Part shown: piece by piece, positions 1 through 8,604 of the stretch
Layout: the number at the start of each line of letters is the position of its first letter
Numbering within the stretch: the stretch's first letter is position 1
Assembly (NCBI RefSeq): GCF_022807995.1
Contig: NZ_CP094351.1
Coordinates: forward strand, 2,635,001-2,699,000
Direction: 5' to 3'
DNA: 64,000 nt
From: Pseudomonas orientalis
GTDB lineage: Bacteria; Pseudomonadota; Gammaproteobacteria; Pseudomonadales; Pseudomonadaceae
Notes under the pieces: generated by a model
What the model saw: only the letters and a program-made list of their open reading frames with translations
Databases searched by the model: none
What the model was told of the DNA's origin: nothing
Program-made: the position numbers and the translations under genes

Positions 1-2505
1 ATAGTGCCATTCTGCTCCACAAAGGTATCCAAATATCTCAATGGTGACAACGAGCAGAGCTACGACTCGAAGGACTTCATCGCCAAAAAATTCCCTGTGG
101 TGTTCCGTACCCCGCCGATCATCACATCCGGCTGGAAAGATGCATTCAGGAAACTTTGGAGTGAGAGTTTTGGTGCATCCAACCTGTTGGATGCTGATGC
201 GTGCAGCGTGATTCTCCAGCGTCATAGCCCCATGGCTGGCGGGTTGGTGACTCCTCGCCTACAGAAAAGATTCATCAACGACATCGCGACCACACTGCTG
301 GTCACTGCAGATAGACCAAGCGTAGTCTGCATCGCTGCCTACCTGGCAATCTGTAAATATAATGGCGTGGCCATCGAGGAGATGCTGAAAGACCCAGATG
401 CTCCGACGGTCGGTGAGAGCGCTAAGAGCGCCACAGAGGCTGAAGATGAAACCGCCCAAGCCGTGGCGCTGAACATCGATAAAACCAAACGTTCCCTGAA
501 GGCACTTCTGGGAGAGGACATGAAAACAGGCTGGCCCATCCAGATCCTACAGATCCATTTCCAGACATCTTCGGATATCGCCATCGCTGAGCTGATCGAC
601 CAGCCACTTGAAGATGCTATCGACTCCCAAGACGGTAAAAGGCTCGCCGCACTCGTCCCTTACTTTGGGTTCAAGGACTCTTTTGTTCGCCGCTTGGAGA
701 CACCCGTTTCCCCGGTCAGTCTTCTGAAAACCCTCCATCAAGCGTCTCAAATGGAAGGATGCAGCATTGATGACCTGCTGCCGCACGTGAGTGCGAAATT
801 CGGGAATGGGGATCAGTTGAATACGGTAAGCACAGAACCCGGTTACTTTGAATCCATCAAAGGACTGATTGGGTTAGGCCTACGCAGAGACATCTTCGAG
901 AAAACACTGGCGACTGCCAAAACCGCGTTCGAAGAAATGGCAGAAGAGGCCTATGATCCTGAGTCTGTTGAAGGCTACACAGAGACCATTTCCAGGTACG
1001 ACAGCTACCTGGATTCTGTGAACGCCCCCTTTGAACCCTTGACCATGGGTGGCGCTGAACTGTTGTTCCATATGGTGATGCCCGATCCAGATCTCAAAAA
1101 GATTGATACGAGTAAAATCAGCCTCAACGACAATGGCTTGAGGGACGCAGTGCTGCAACTGGCAGCCACTGAGCATGCAAAGCTGAATCGAGTTCCACTC
1201 AATGAAAGCGATTGGCTGCCATGTTTCACAGCCTATTTTGGCCAAAAAAGACTGAGCACTATCCCTAGGCCTTATTTCTTAGGTGTTGAGCCCACTGCGG
1301 CAGTTACGACGGCAATTGATTTGAACCCTACTGAACATAGAGTCTGGTTCGCAGCAGCCCTGTTCGGAAAGCTTTCCAGCGCGATACCACAGCTGATTCT
1401 GGTGCATCTACCTAACGTGAAATCCAACCGCATCAAAGTCTCAATTGCAGTCATGTACATGAGGCTGAACACGGGGGTACCACTAAGCGAGATTCCAGGC
1501 ATCAAGGAGGCCTTTGAAGCCGAACAGGATTATCTGGACGCGTTGGTTCGGGCAGCGATCATCTCTGAAAACCTCTTCAAACTGACAATTGAAGATGAGT
1601 CTTCACACCTAGTGGCACCGATTCTGTCTAGGCTGATTAAGGTCGGAGCCATCGGAAACGTTGCCTCTGACCACGTCTATGAGTCGTATTCGACCCTTGC
1701 GGATAGGCTGAGTGGCTACGACCTAACGGATAATGAATTTCTTGATTGGTTCACCTCGTTCAACTTGGCATCCGAGAAAGTACCCGCGCTCCCAGATATC
1801 GACACGCTGTTCTTGAGACACGCCCTTGAGGGATCCAACGCCAAGTTGCTGGAGTTGCGAGCCACCATACTTGATCGAAGCTTTGGGATAGGTATTGATG
1901 CTTCTGGATGGACGAACCTCATTGAAGCTGCCAGCACCAATGAGCGAACTGCGTTGAGATACATGATCGACCACAAAATCGATTTTGCGGGTGAGACTTC
2001 GGCTCACCAAGCTATGTCCGTCTGGCTTATAGCTGCAGTCAAACAAGCCACGTTCGCCAAACCGTCCTCCACGATCATTCAGAATTCAAAGCTACTGCTC
2101 AACCTCTTTGAAAAAGACACCCGCGCCATTACTGGCACCATGCTTCGACCGTCTGTATACGATCTCAAAGTCTCTGTAGAGGCCTCTATCTTTATTCTGG
2201 GCGAATACGGCGAGCTGTTGCCGAGCATCACCCCTAGAACACCTGAAGAGGAGGAACGCCTTCTTCAGATACTACTGCAGATGAACAATGATCCTGAGGG
2301 CACAAGATCCGCAGCGAGTTTTATAGATTCAAGAGCGTCTCAATTCGCTGAGTGGAAAATTTCTAATGAACATAAAGACACGTACGCTTCCCAGGTAACC
2401 AAGCTTAAGGAACGCCTCCCAAATATCTACACTAACCTGTCCGAGCAGCATGGGAACAAGGGACGCATGCAAAAATTGGCAAGAGCCCTTTTCGGCAAAG
2501 AGTGA
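1..2505 (+). CDS. Large hypothetical protein, 5' end outside window
   Basis: The reading frame is open from the first base of the window to a TGA at 2503, giving at least 834 residues. The codon before the first possible GTG start (position 4) is also in frame and not a stop, so the gene most likely begins upstream. The visible part is soluble, with no membrane segment or signal peptide, and looks mostly alpha-helical. I see no nucleotide-binding, nuclease or other catalytic motif I can name. It lies at the edge of a variable, lower-GC patch holding broken genes and an IS66 remnant, so it may belong to an accessory region. The function is unknown. Confidence 0.75.
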   Translation: MVPFCSTKVSKYLNGDNEQSYDSKDFIAKKFPVVFRTPPIITSGWKDAFRKLWSESFGASNLLDADACSVILQRHSPMAGGLVTPRLQKRFINDIATTLLVTADRPSVVCIAAYLAICKYNGVAIEEMLKDPDAPTVGESAKSATEAEDETAQAVALNIDKTKRSLKALLGEDMKTGWPIQILQIHFQTSSDIAIAELIDQPLEDAIDSQDGKRLAALVPYFGFKDSFVRRLETPVSPVSLLKTLHQASQMEGCSIDDLLPHVSAKFGNGDQLNTVSTEPGYFESIKGLIGLGLRRDIFEKTLATAKTAFEEMAEEAYDPESVEGYTETISRYDSYLDSVNAPFEPLTMGGAELLFHMVMPDPDLKKIDTSKISLNDNGLRDAVLQLAATEHAKLNRVPLNESDWLPCFTAYFGQKRLSTIPRPYFLGVEPTAAVTTAIDLNPTEHRVWFAAALFGKLSSAIPQLILVHLPNVKSNRIKVSIAVMYMRLNTGVPLSEIPGIKEAFEAEQDYLDALVRAAIISENLFKLTIEDESSHLVAPILSRLIKVGAIGNVASDHVYESYSTLADRLSGYDLTDNEFLDWFTSFNLASEKVPALPDIDTLFLRHALEGSNAKLLELRATILDRSFGIGIDASGWTNLIEAASTNERTALRYMIDHKIDFAGETSAHQAMSVWLIAAVKQATFAKPSSTIIQNSKLLLNLFEKDTRAITGTMLRPSVYDLKVSVEASIFILGEYGELLPSITPRTPEEEERLLQILLQMNNDPEGTRSAASFIDSRASQFAEWKISNEHKDTYASQVTKLKERLPNIYTNLSEQHGNKGRMQKLARALFGKE

Positions 2506-2750
2506 AAAATTGAAGTCGCCTGCATCGACTTGACGACACAAAACGTGGGGGAGGAAAGCAGGCGAAACTTCTAGCAGCACTCTGGTAATCAATTATGTAG
2601 TGGGTCGGCTTAGAGTCGTGACGTCTAGCGGAGCGGTTTGAGTCGAGACCATGAAGGGCAGTCGGTCGGTTAGGAGGTATAACCGCTATCAGCCAAAGTT
2701 GAAGTTGAAGTTGACGTCTGAGCTCAGGGCGTCGCATCTACAGCGAATTA

Positions 2751-3425
2751 TTAAGCGTGTTTACGTACACCATCCAATTTGTTGGCATCAACTACCACTT
2801 CATACTCTATTGATTGATCCGAAAATAAAACATAGTCTTTTCGGTATCTCGTTTCCAATACGATCCTGTTATTTTCATCAAACCAGTCCTGGCCTAAATA
2901 ATGAGCATACGCAAATTTTTGGGCGGACTCTAACGATGTAGACCACGCTTGCCCGAAGGAGCGGTTTTCAAGCTCGCTTCTATCGCAGCCTCGATATAGG
3001 GTCAAAACCCGAGGCAATGAGTCAATATCGTTTGGCTCAAGCACTTCTGTGAGCACTATTTGGGGGTGCCAACACTCATTTTCTTGACGCGTATAAAGTT
3101 GATGCAGGCCATTGTATGCATAACACACAAATGAATGTCGCAAGGCGTCGAGCACCTGAAACGCTTCGCTATTTACTATCTCGTCAGTGATCTCGCAGAA
3201 AAGCGCATTTATCAAATCTTCGGCCTGATTGCCTCTGAAGCACGAAAGGTCTCGGTGCAACCCTGACGCCTCAAATGCCTTAATTGCTTCTATGGATCTT
3301 GATATTGCGGCTATCGCGACCTCCTTGAACTCCGAAAAGAATGGCTCACTCAGCTTTGACTCAATTGACTCAACAACTACCTTCATGCTTTTCGACATAA
3401 AGTCACGGTCTGAATATGTAAACAT
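2751..3425 (-). CDS. Possible ADP-ribosyltransferase-fold protein
   Basis: This 224-residue protein is not assigned to a named family by sight. The C-terminal half carries an order of motifs typical of R-S-E class ADP-ribosyltransferases: LYRG with Arg145, WSTS at 161-164 followed by a helix (ESAQKFA), and EYE at 207-209, which fits the ExE of arginine-specific enzymes. The N-terminal 130 residues are helical and of unknown role. ATG at 3425 has a GGAG eight bases upstream. The base composition is AT-rich compared with the core genes. A truncated gene end on the same strand lies 64 bp upstream, so an original operon partner may be lost. The fold call is inference from motif spacing; the open frame itself is well supported. 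Confidence 0.6.
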   Translation of the reverse strand: MFTYSDRDFMSKSMKVVVESIESKLSEPFFSEFKEVAIAAISRSIEAIKAFEASGLHRDLSCFRGNQAEDLINALFCEITDEIVNSEAFQVLDALRHSFVCYAYNGLHQLYTRQENECWHPQIVLTEVLEPNDIDSLPRVLTLYRGCDRSELENRSFGQAWSTSLESAQKFAYAHYLGQDWFDENNRIVLETRYRKDYVLFSDQSIEYEVVVDANKLDGVRKHA

Positions 3426-3489
3426 TTACCAGGCTCCCACGACGCAAGAAATCAGCCAGCCGCTTTAGCGAGTCGGCTGCATTCAGTAG

Positions 3490-3612
3490 TTAGATGTCTC
3501 GCATGAAAGCATCAACACCTCGTATGGCCAGCTCAAAATACTCATTTAACTTTTCGCGTGCAGCAAATTTGTTTGAAAGCTCTGCAGGATGTATTGAGTC
3601 GCTCCTAATTTC
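3490..3612 (-). pseudogene. C-terminal remnant of a gene upstream of the ART-like gene
   Basis: On the minus strand, 40 protein-like codons end at a TAA (3490-3492). The last residues include KLNEYFELAIRGVDAFMRDI. The frame has no start codon in a sensible place and is preceded directly by an in-frame TAG at 3613-3615. It reads like the tail of a longer gene cut off by a deletion. It is co-directional with the ART-like gene that begins 64 bp downstream and may be the remains of its operon partner. The family is unknown. Confidence 0.4.
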
Positions 3613-3616
3613 CTAG

Positions 3617-3763
3617 ACGCCGTCGACTGGCTACTTTTGGCCGAAAGCAGTCGCCGCTTTCGTCATCGCAGAGGGTTTTGTGCTGGGGCTGGAGTCCACC
3701 AAGGTGATCAAAAAACAAATCGCCGAGTCGTTGTACGTGGCTTACGACGACGCGGCGAGTTGA
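3617..3763 (+). pseudogene. C-terminal remnant of an unidentified gene
   Basis: A plus-strand frame, open from the codon after a TAG at 3614-3616 to a TGA at 3761-3763, encodes about 48 protein-like residues ending KQIAESLYVAYDDAAS. It has no convincing start or ribosome site. It faces away from the minus-strand remnant whose cut end lies 4 bp away, so two gene tails meet at about 3612-3617. I take this as a deletion or rearrangement scar. The parent family is not recognised. Confidence 0.35.
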
Positions 3764-3779
3764 GTCGAAGGGTTAATCA

Positions 3780-4013
3780 TCAGCCAGGGCAGGGCGCTTC
3801 GCGGTCTAGGAGTCTGGCGGTGAGGAGTACGCCCAGTTCGCTCAGTTGGTGGATGGCGAGGGCGATGTCGCGGTGTTTGCCGTTGAGGTCTTCGGACAGG
3901 TCGAGCAGCAGGGTGCTGACGCTGGTGAAGGTTTCGTAGCTGTTGGTGATGAGGGTGTCGTTGCTGGCGTTGGGGGCAACGTTGAAGAGGGCACTTGAAT
4001 CTGCTTTTGACAT
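3780..4013 (-). CDS. DUF6124 family small protein (short form)
   Basis: A 77-residue protein starting MSKADSSALFNVAP. The segments LFNVAPNASNDTL, TLLLDLSEDL and DIALAIHQLSELGVLL match the pattern of the DUF6124 family, small cytosolic Pseudomonas proteins of unknown function. Most relatives have an extra N-terminal segment of about 40 residues that is absent here. The frame stays open upstream to 4178, but that extension does not look like the family N-terminus. The start is chosen at ATG 4013, with AGGAT about 9 bases upstream. Family assignment is from recalled sequence pattern. Confidence 0.65.
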   Translation of the reverse strand: MSKADSSALFNVAPNASNDTLITNSYETFTSVSTLLLDLSEDLNGKHRDIALAIHQLSELGVLLTARLLDREAPCPG

Positions 4014-4447
4014 GAGTAGACATCCTGAGTGATGCCACCACCTTTCCGCTACTAAACAGTGGGGGGCGGCTGTACGCAGGTTAGTAGACCGGTGGATATC
4101 TAAAGCCGGCGCGCCCGAAGACGCCCTACGCACAGCCACCATCAAGCACAGACGCACTGTCTGACTGATGAAACTCATGCACTAATAGATACCCAAGCTC
4201 AGGCTACTAAACCCGAATCACTGAACAATTCAGCGACCGAGCCACCTTAGAGACGGCCACCCCAGCACACAAGCCGGCGGATTCTGACGCACGCGTAGGC
4301 AATGGAGCAAGCCGCGGCGAGGGAATCGGATTTTGCCTTCAGGCGCTGCTCTGCGGTGCACTATAGGGGTCAGACCACTATTAATCAGAAAGCCAGGGTC
4401 GGACCACACTCTATATAGTGCTGGCCTGACCCCGTTTGTACTTGAAG
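4014..4447. other. Gene-free stretch with IS-end-like inverted repeat
   Basis: No convincing gene is seen. Around 4355-4435 there are two oppositely oriented copies of a GGGGTCAG-type motif (cactataggggtcagacc and its imperfect complement before ggcctgacccc). Motifs of this kind often mark ends of degraded insertion sequences or REP-associated elements. It adjoins DUF6429 and the IS66 remnant. Confidence 0.3.
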
Positions 4448-4708
4448 TCAGGTATCCGAGTCGGATCCATGCTCCACTTGAGTGCTTACCCCAAACAATC
4501 GGTCGGCTATCTGTCGACCACGCTCCAGCCCTTCAGCCGTCAACCAAATCGATTTGTTCTTGTTCACCGGATTGCTGATGAAACCGTGTTCATGCAGTCG
4601 GCTCATGGTCTCGAAGTCGAACCCTTTCCAAGCATTGCCGTTATCAAAACTGAAGGTTACCAACAGGGCAAGCATGGCTTCTTCAATCAGTTTATCGTCG
4701 TATTCCAT
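4448..4708 (-). CDS. DUF6429 family protein
   Basis: An 86-residue protein beginning MEYDDKLIEEAMLALLVTFS, with GNAWKGFDFETMSRLHEHGF, then SIWLTAEGLERGRQIADRLF. This matches the DUF6429 pattern: a small cytosolic protein with a probable winged-helix-like layout and unknown function. ATG 4708 has a GGAG eight bases upstream. Members are often found next to insertion sequences; here the decayed IS66 transposase lies directly upstream on the same strand, so it may have travelled as a passenger of that element. Confidence 0.75.
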   Translation of the reverse strand: MEYDDKLIEEAMLALLVTFSFDNGNAWKGFDFETMSRLHEHGFISNPVNKNKSIWLTAEGLERGRQIADRLFGVSTQVEHGSDSDT

Positions 4709-4783
4709 GATCGTTGCTCCGCTCGTTCTTTAAAAAACTCATCTTAAGCCCTACCTGGCCATCAAAATGGACAGCGCGTTTGA

Positions 4784-4999
4784 CTAAGCGACACCGGTTT
4801 GCGCACCCAAGGCGTTGTAACCAGCGTAATCATCGGTCATCAGGTAGTCACGATAGCTTTCGAGCAATCAAATTCAGCAAGAGTTACGGGGTTTTGAGGA
4901 TCAGCAGTCCGCTATGACTTGCGCCCGAAAAGACGCTGACGCAACAGCACGTTTTCTTCTTCAAGACGAACGATGGCACCGACTCGTTTTTTCAATTTT
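4784..4999 (-). pseudogene. IS66-family transposase (TnpC) remnant
   Basis: Reading minus, the sequence starts like an IS66 TnpC N-terminus (VRLEEENVLLRQRLFGRKS), meets an in-frame TAG where the family has Glu (SERTADP), continues as RTADPQNPVTLAEFD, and then jumps to YLMTDDYAGYNALGAQ, a motif from the transposase catalytic core, ending at TAG 4784-4786. The element therefore has one nonsense mutation and a large internal deletion and is inactive. It sits between DUF6429 and the start of the DUF4432 gene, so it may have altered the promoter of the latter. Confidence 0.75.
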
Positions 5000-5105
5000 C
5001 CCCAACCCCTTTATGGCAATTGCCCACGTAATACCGCCTTTTAAGCTTGCTGAAACGTTTCATCGAGTTTATAAAACGTCCACAACTCCAAAAAAGGCTA
5101 CCGCC

Positions 5106-6320
5106 ATGACTCCACTCAAACTCGTTGTCGCCCTCAGCGCACTCTCTGCCGCCTCCCACGCCATGGCCTGGGATTACGTCCTCCTCGACACCGACAAAGC
5201 CGCGCAGAACTGGCAGGTCACCAGCCAGCAACTGGGCGTGCAAACCGACAAACCCTTCAGCGTGACCCTGCGTACCTTGCACGGTGGTCGGCAGGAGGGG
5301 GTGAGTATTGTCGACATCGATAACGGCACGATGAAGCTCTCGGTGGTGCCGACTCGCGGTATGAACGTGTTGCAGGCTTCGGTCGGCGATGTGCGCATGG
5401 GATGGGATTCACCGGTCAAGGAGGTGGTCAATCCTTCCTTTATCGAGCTCAATGGTCGCGGTGGGCTGGGTTGGTTGGAGGGTTTCAACGAGCTGGTCAC
5501 CCGTTGCGGCTACGAGTGGGTCGGTCACCCCGGCATCGACAACGGCGAGCTGCTGACCCTGCATGGCCGGGCCGCGAATATTCCTGCGAACAAAGTCACC
5601 CTGCACATCGATGAAAAACCGCCGTACGCTATCACCCTGCGCGGTGAGCTGAAAGAGCAGGCGTTCAAGAAGGTCGATTTCTCCGTGGCGACCGAACTGG
5701 TCACCGAGCCCGGCAGCGTTGTGTTCGCCCTCAACGATACCCTGACCAATAACGGCGACTATCCGAAGGAATACCAGGCGCTGTATCACAGTAACTTCAG
5801 CACCCCGTTCCTGGAGCAGGGCGCGCGGTTCGTCGCACCGGTGAAGCAGGTGTCGCCGTTCAACGACAAGGCCAAGGGCGAATTGGCCGACTGGCAGACC
5901 TACCGCGCACCCACCAAGGACTACGACGAAACCGTGTACAACGTGGTGCCCTATGCCGATGCCAAGGGCGATACCTTGACCGTGCTGCATAACAAGGCCG
6001 GCAGCCTGGGCGTGTCGGTCGGTTTCAATACGCAGACGCTGCCGGTGTTTTCCCTGTGGAAGAACACCGATACCCAAGGCCAGGGCTATGTCACGGGGCT
6101 GGAGCCGGGGACAAGCTTTTCCTACAACCGCCGTTATCAGCGGCCACTGAACCTGGTGCCCACCATCGGAGCCAAGGAACACAGGCAGTTCCGCATCAGC
6201 TACAGCTTGCTGGCGGATAAAGCGGCTGTGGACGGGGCCTTGAAGCAGGTCAGTGAGATTCAGGCTGGGCGCGAGACTGAGGTGCGGCAGACGCCGTTGG
6301 TTGATTTGACCAAGGAGTGA
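5106..6320 (+). CDS. DUF4432 family periplasmic aldose-epimerase-like protein
   Basis: A 404-residue protein. ATG 5106 is chosen over upstream in-frame starts because it begins a clear signal peptide (MTPLKLVVALSALSAASHA), so the mature protein is probably periplasmic. The body has the beta-sandwich style of galactose mutarotase-like proteins: TRGMNVLQ, MGWDSPVKEVVNP, GGLGWLEGFNELVTRCG, LTLHGRAAN and FSLWKNTD. These suit the DUF4432 family, which is related to aldose 1-epimerase and thought to bind sugars. The substrate is unknown. The 5' flank is the IS66 remnant, whose frame ends within 110 bp of the start. Confidence 0.85.
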   Translation: MTPLKLVVALSALSAASHAMAWDYVLLDTDKAAQNWQVTSQQLGVQTDKPFSVTLRTLHGGRQEGVSIVDIDNGTMKLSVVPTRGMNVLQASVGDVRMGWDSPVKEVVNPSFIELNGRGGLGWLEGFNELVTRCGYEWVGHPGIDNGELLTLHGRAANIPANKVTLHIDEKPPYAITLRGELKEQAFKKVDFSVATELVTEPGSVVFALNDTLTNNGDYPKEYQALYHSNFSTPFLEQGARFVAPVKQVSPFNDKAKGELADWQTYRAPTKDYDETVYNVVPYADAKGDTLTVLHNKAGSLGVSVGFNTQTLPVFSLWKNTDTQGQGYVTGLEPGTSFSYNRRYQRPLNLVPTIGAKEHRQFRISYSLLADKAAVDGALKQVSEIQAGRETEVRQTPLVDLTKE

Positions 6321-6374
6321 GGCCAACTGAAGCGTTGTCGGGCGCCTGCACTGTTTCCACAGACAGGCGCTGAT

Positions 6375-6995
6375 TTACGCCCGGCGCGCCGTCAACAAAA
6401 CCGTCGCCGCCGCCGACAACAGCCCCGCGCAGCAACGATTGAAGATGCGCTTGCCTCTCGGCTCGGCAAACCAGCGGCGCATGTGCAGGCCCATATAGGC
6501 GTAGGCGCTGATGGCGATCCATTCCAAAGCCAGGAACATCGCGCCCAGCAGCGCAAATTGCGCGGTGATGGGTTGGCCTTGCACCACGAACTGCGGCAGG
6601 AAGGCGGTGAAGATCAGGATGGCTTTGGGGTTGCCCGCCGCCACCAGAAACTCCTGCCGCGCCAATGCCCATAAGCCCACCTTGCTGGCGGCAATTTCCG
6701 CTTCTGCCTGCGGGTCTGCACGCCACAGCTGATAGGCCAGGTAAAACAGATACGCCGCGCCGAGCAGCTTGATCCCGTAGAACAACAACTCCGACGTTTG
6801 CAGCACCACCGCCAGCCCGGCGGAGGCGAGGGCGATCATGCCGGCGAAGGCCAGCAAGCGGCCGAGACCGGCGAGGCAGGAGGTGCGGTAGCCGTAACGG
6901 GTGGCGTTGCTCACCGACAGCAGGTTGTTGGGGCCGGGTGCCATGTTCAGGGCGAAGCAGGCGGGCAGGAAGAGGGCGAGGGTGGCGAGGTCCAT
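6375..6995 (-). CDS. LysE/RhtB-family amino-acid exporter
   Basis: A 206-residue inner-membrane protein with about six hydrophobic segments. It starts MDLATLALFLPACFALNMAPGPNN; the xxPGPNN motif after the first helix is the hallmark of the LysE/RhtB superfamily. Later motifs GAAYLFYLAYQLWR and GNPKAILIFTAFLPQFV also fit. The open frame extends upstream to 7154 but that part is not membrane-like, so ATG 6995 is preferred. Family members export amino acids such as homoserine, threonine or lysine; the substrate here cannot be read from sequence. Confidence 0.88.
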   Translation of the reverse strand: MDLATLALFLPACFALNMAPGPNNLLSVSNATRYGYRTSCLAGLGRLLAFAGMIALASAGLAVVLQTSELLFYGIKLLGAAYLFYLAYQLWRADPQAEAEIAASKVGLWALARQEFLVAAGNPKAILIFTAFLPQFVVQGQPITAQFALLGAMFLALEWIAISAYAYMGLHMRRWFAEPRGKRIFNRCCAGLLSAAATVLLTARRA

Positions 6996-7180
6996 GGCGG
7001 CTCCGGGTTGGCTCGGGCGGGAGTGTCGAGAATAAGGGCTATTGGGGCGGTGGGGCAATTCGAGCTTCGAAAGTGGACGCCCTCCTGCGGCCGGATTACC
7101 TAGGATGAAACTTAATTTCGTCATAGGCCCGCGTGCATAGTCAGGCGACAGCATTCAGTGTCTGAAGATGGAGCAATTTC

Positions 7181-7711
7181 ATGATCCGCAGAGCTTTACC
7201 CACCGACGCAGGGGCTATCGCTCAGGTGCATGTCAGCAGTTGGCAAGAAGCCTATCGCGATCTGATGCCTGCCCGTTACTTGAATGCGCTCAATGCAACA
7301 CTGGCTCAACGAGAAGCGCACTGGAGCCGCTTGATTGCATCGGGCGAATCGAACACATGGGTCGCGAAACTCGACCAGCAGGTTGTCGGTTGGATATCAG
7401 TCGGAGCCAGCCGTGATGATGACGCAGCTGGGGCAGATACCGGTGAGGTCATGGCCCTCTATGTTCTAGCCCGGTATTGGCAAACGGGCGTCGGGCTGGC
7501 CTTGTGGCGCGCGGGCGTGCAGGATTTGATGGAGCGAGGGTTCGAGCGTTTAACGCTGTGGGTACTGACCGGTAATGAAAGGGCTATCCGATTTTATCGC
7601 AAGGCAGGATGTGTTGAGGAAGCCGGAACGGAGCGCACGCTTGAGAGGGGTGGTGTCACACTGATGGAGGTGAGGTATGGGGTGCCGATAACCGGATTGA
7701 CTAAAGCATGA
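7181..7711 (+). CDS. GNAT-family N-acetyltransferase
   Basis: A 176-residue cytosolic protein with the GNAT fold: an N-terminal MIRRALPTDAGAIAQVH (strand 1 and helix 1), SWQEAYRDLMPARYL, GEVMALYVLARYWQTGVGLAL at the acetyl-CoA binding loop, and LWVLTGNERAIRFYRKAGC near the C-terminus. It transfers acetyl from acetyl-CoA to an amine of unknown identity. ATG 7181 has a GGAG nine bases upstream. It stands alone between a divergent LysE gene and the ProC-like gene. Confidence 0.88.
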   Translation: MIRRALPTDAGAIAQVHVSSWQEAYRDLMPARYLNALNATLAQREAHWSRLIASGESNTWVAKLDQQVVGWISVGASRDDDAAGADTGEVMALYVLARYWQTGVGLALWRAGVQDLMERGFERLTLWVLTGNERAIRFYRKAGCVEEAGTERTLERGGVTLMEVRYGVPITGLTKA

Positions 7712-7806
7712 CGGATGCGTGCATGTGGCTTGCTGCCTATGAGTTAATTTGAAAACAAAGTGATAGCCATTGATTTGAACCACTGGCTTCGAACGGAGGA
7801 AACACC

Positions 7807-8580
7807 TTGCTGAGCATTGGAGTCTTGGGCGTTGGCGAACTGACTGAAAAAGTGGTGATCGGTCTGCGGCGTGGCGGTTTTACCGGGCGGGTGCTGTTGT
7901 CGCCCCGCAATCAGGCGCGCGCCGAGCAGTTGGGCAAGGATTGGGCTTGTGAGGTCATGGTCGACAACCAAGGGGTTGTCGATGGGGCCGACCTGTTATT
8001 CCTCGGTGTGCGCCCCGATGCAGTCGAAGAGCTCTCCAGGGATGTATGGCTCAATCCGGGGCAGCCTCTGGTGTCCTTGGTAGCCGGCATGGCACTTAGC
8101 GACCTGGCACGCTACTTCCCACAGGCGCAGCCGGTGCGGGCGATGCTGTCCTATGCCGCCCAGATCAACCGCTCCACCGTGGTGGTCACGCCGGCGGGAG
8201 CCGTCCACGAGGCGTTGTTGGGTACCCTTGGTTCACTGATCGTGCTGGAACAGGAACAAGCCTTCGAGTTGGCAACCGTAGCGGCATGCATGAATGGCTG
8301 GTTCTATTTCTTTCTCAACGATCTTCAGCAGTGGTTTACCGACAAAGGTCTGACCGCAGAGCAAGCTCGCCAATTGGTAATGGGCAACATGCAGGACTGC
8401 CTTTCCAGCGCCGGACATCAGCCCCTGGTCAGTATGGCGACCCTGGGCAATGCCATCGCTACGCCGGGCACCTTTACGGCCGCCGGGCTTGAGGTGTTGC
8501 GAGATAAGGGTGCAACACAGGCATGGGCAGCGGCGTGCGATGACGTGCTTGAACGGTTGCAGACCGACGGCGTTTTATAG
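7807..8580 (+). CDS. Pyrroline-5-carboxylate reductase-like NAD(P)-binding protein
   Basis: A 257-residue protein. It starts at TTG 7807, supported by a strong GGAGGA at 7795-7800 and by the Rossmann beta strand that follows at once (LSIGVLGVGELTEKVVIGL). The segments DLLFLGVRPDAVEEL, SLVAGMALSDLARYF and PVRAMLSYAAQINRS follow the order seen in ProC-type reductases, including a helical C-terminal dimerisation part. It is more diverged than housekeeping ProC, so the substrate may be another imino acid. No operon partner is evident. Confidence 0.75.
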   Translation: MLSIGVLGVGELTEKVVIGLRRGGFTGRVLLSPRNQARAEQLGKDWACEVMVDNQGVVDGADLLFLGVRPDAVEELSRDVWLNPGQPLVSLVAGMALSDLARYFPQAQPVRAMLSYAAQINRSTVVVTPAGAVHEALLGTLGSLIVLEQEQAFELATVAACMNGWFYFFLNDLQQWFTDKGLTAEQARQLVMGNMQDCLSSAGHQPLVSMATLGNAIATPGTFTAAGLEVLRDKGATQAWAAACDDVLERLQTDGVL

Positions 8581-8604
8581 GCGCGGGTAATCCAAGGGAT
8601 TTGT

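Noticed and set aside
4914-5105. N-terminal extension of the DUF4432 protein
   Set aside because: It would run across the IS66 remnant and place 64 non-homologous residues before a clear signal peptide at 5106.
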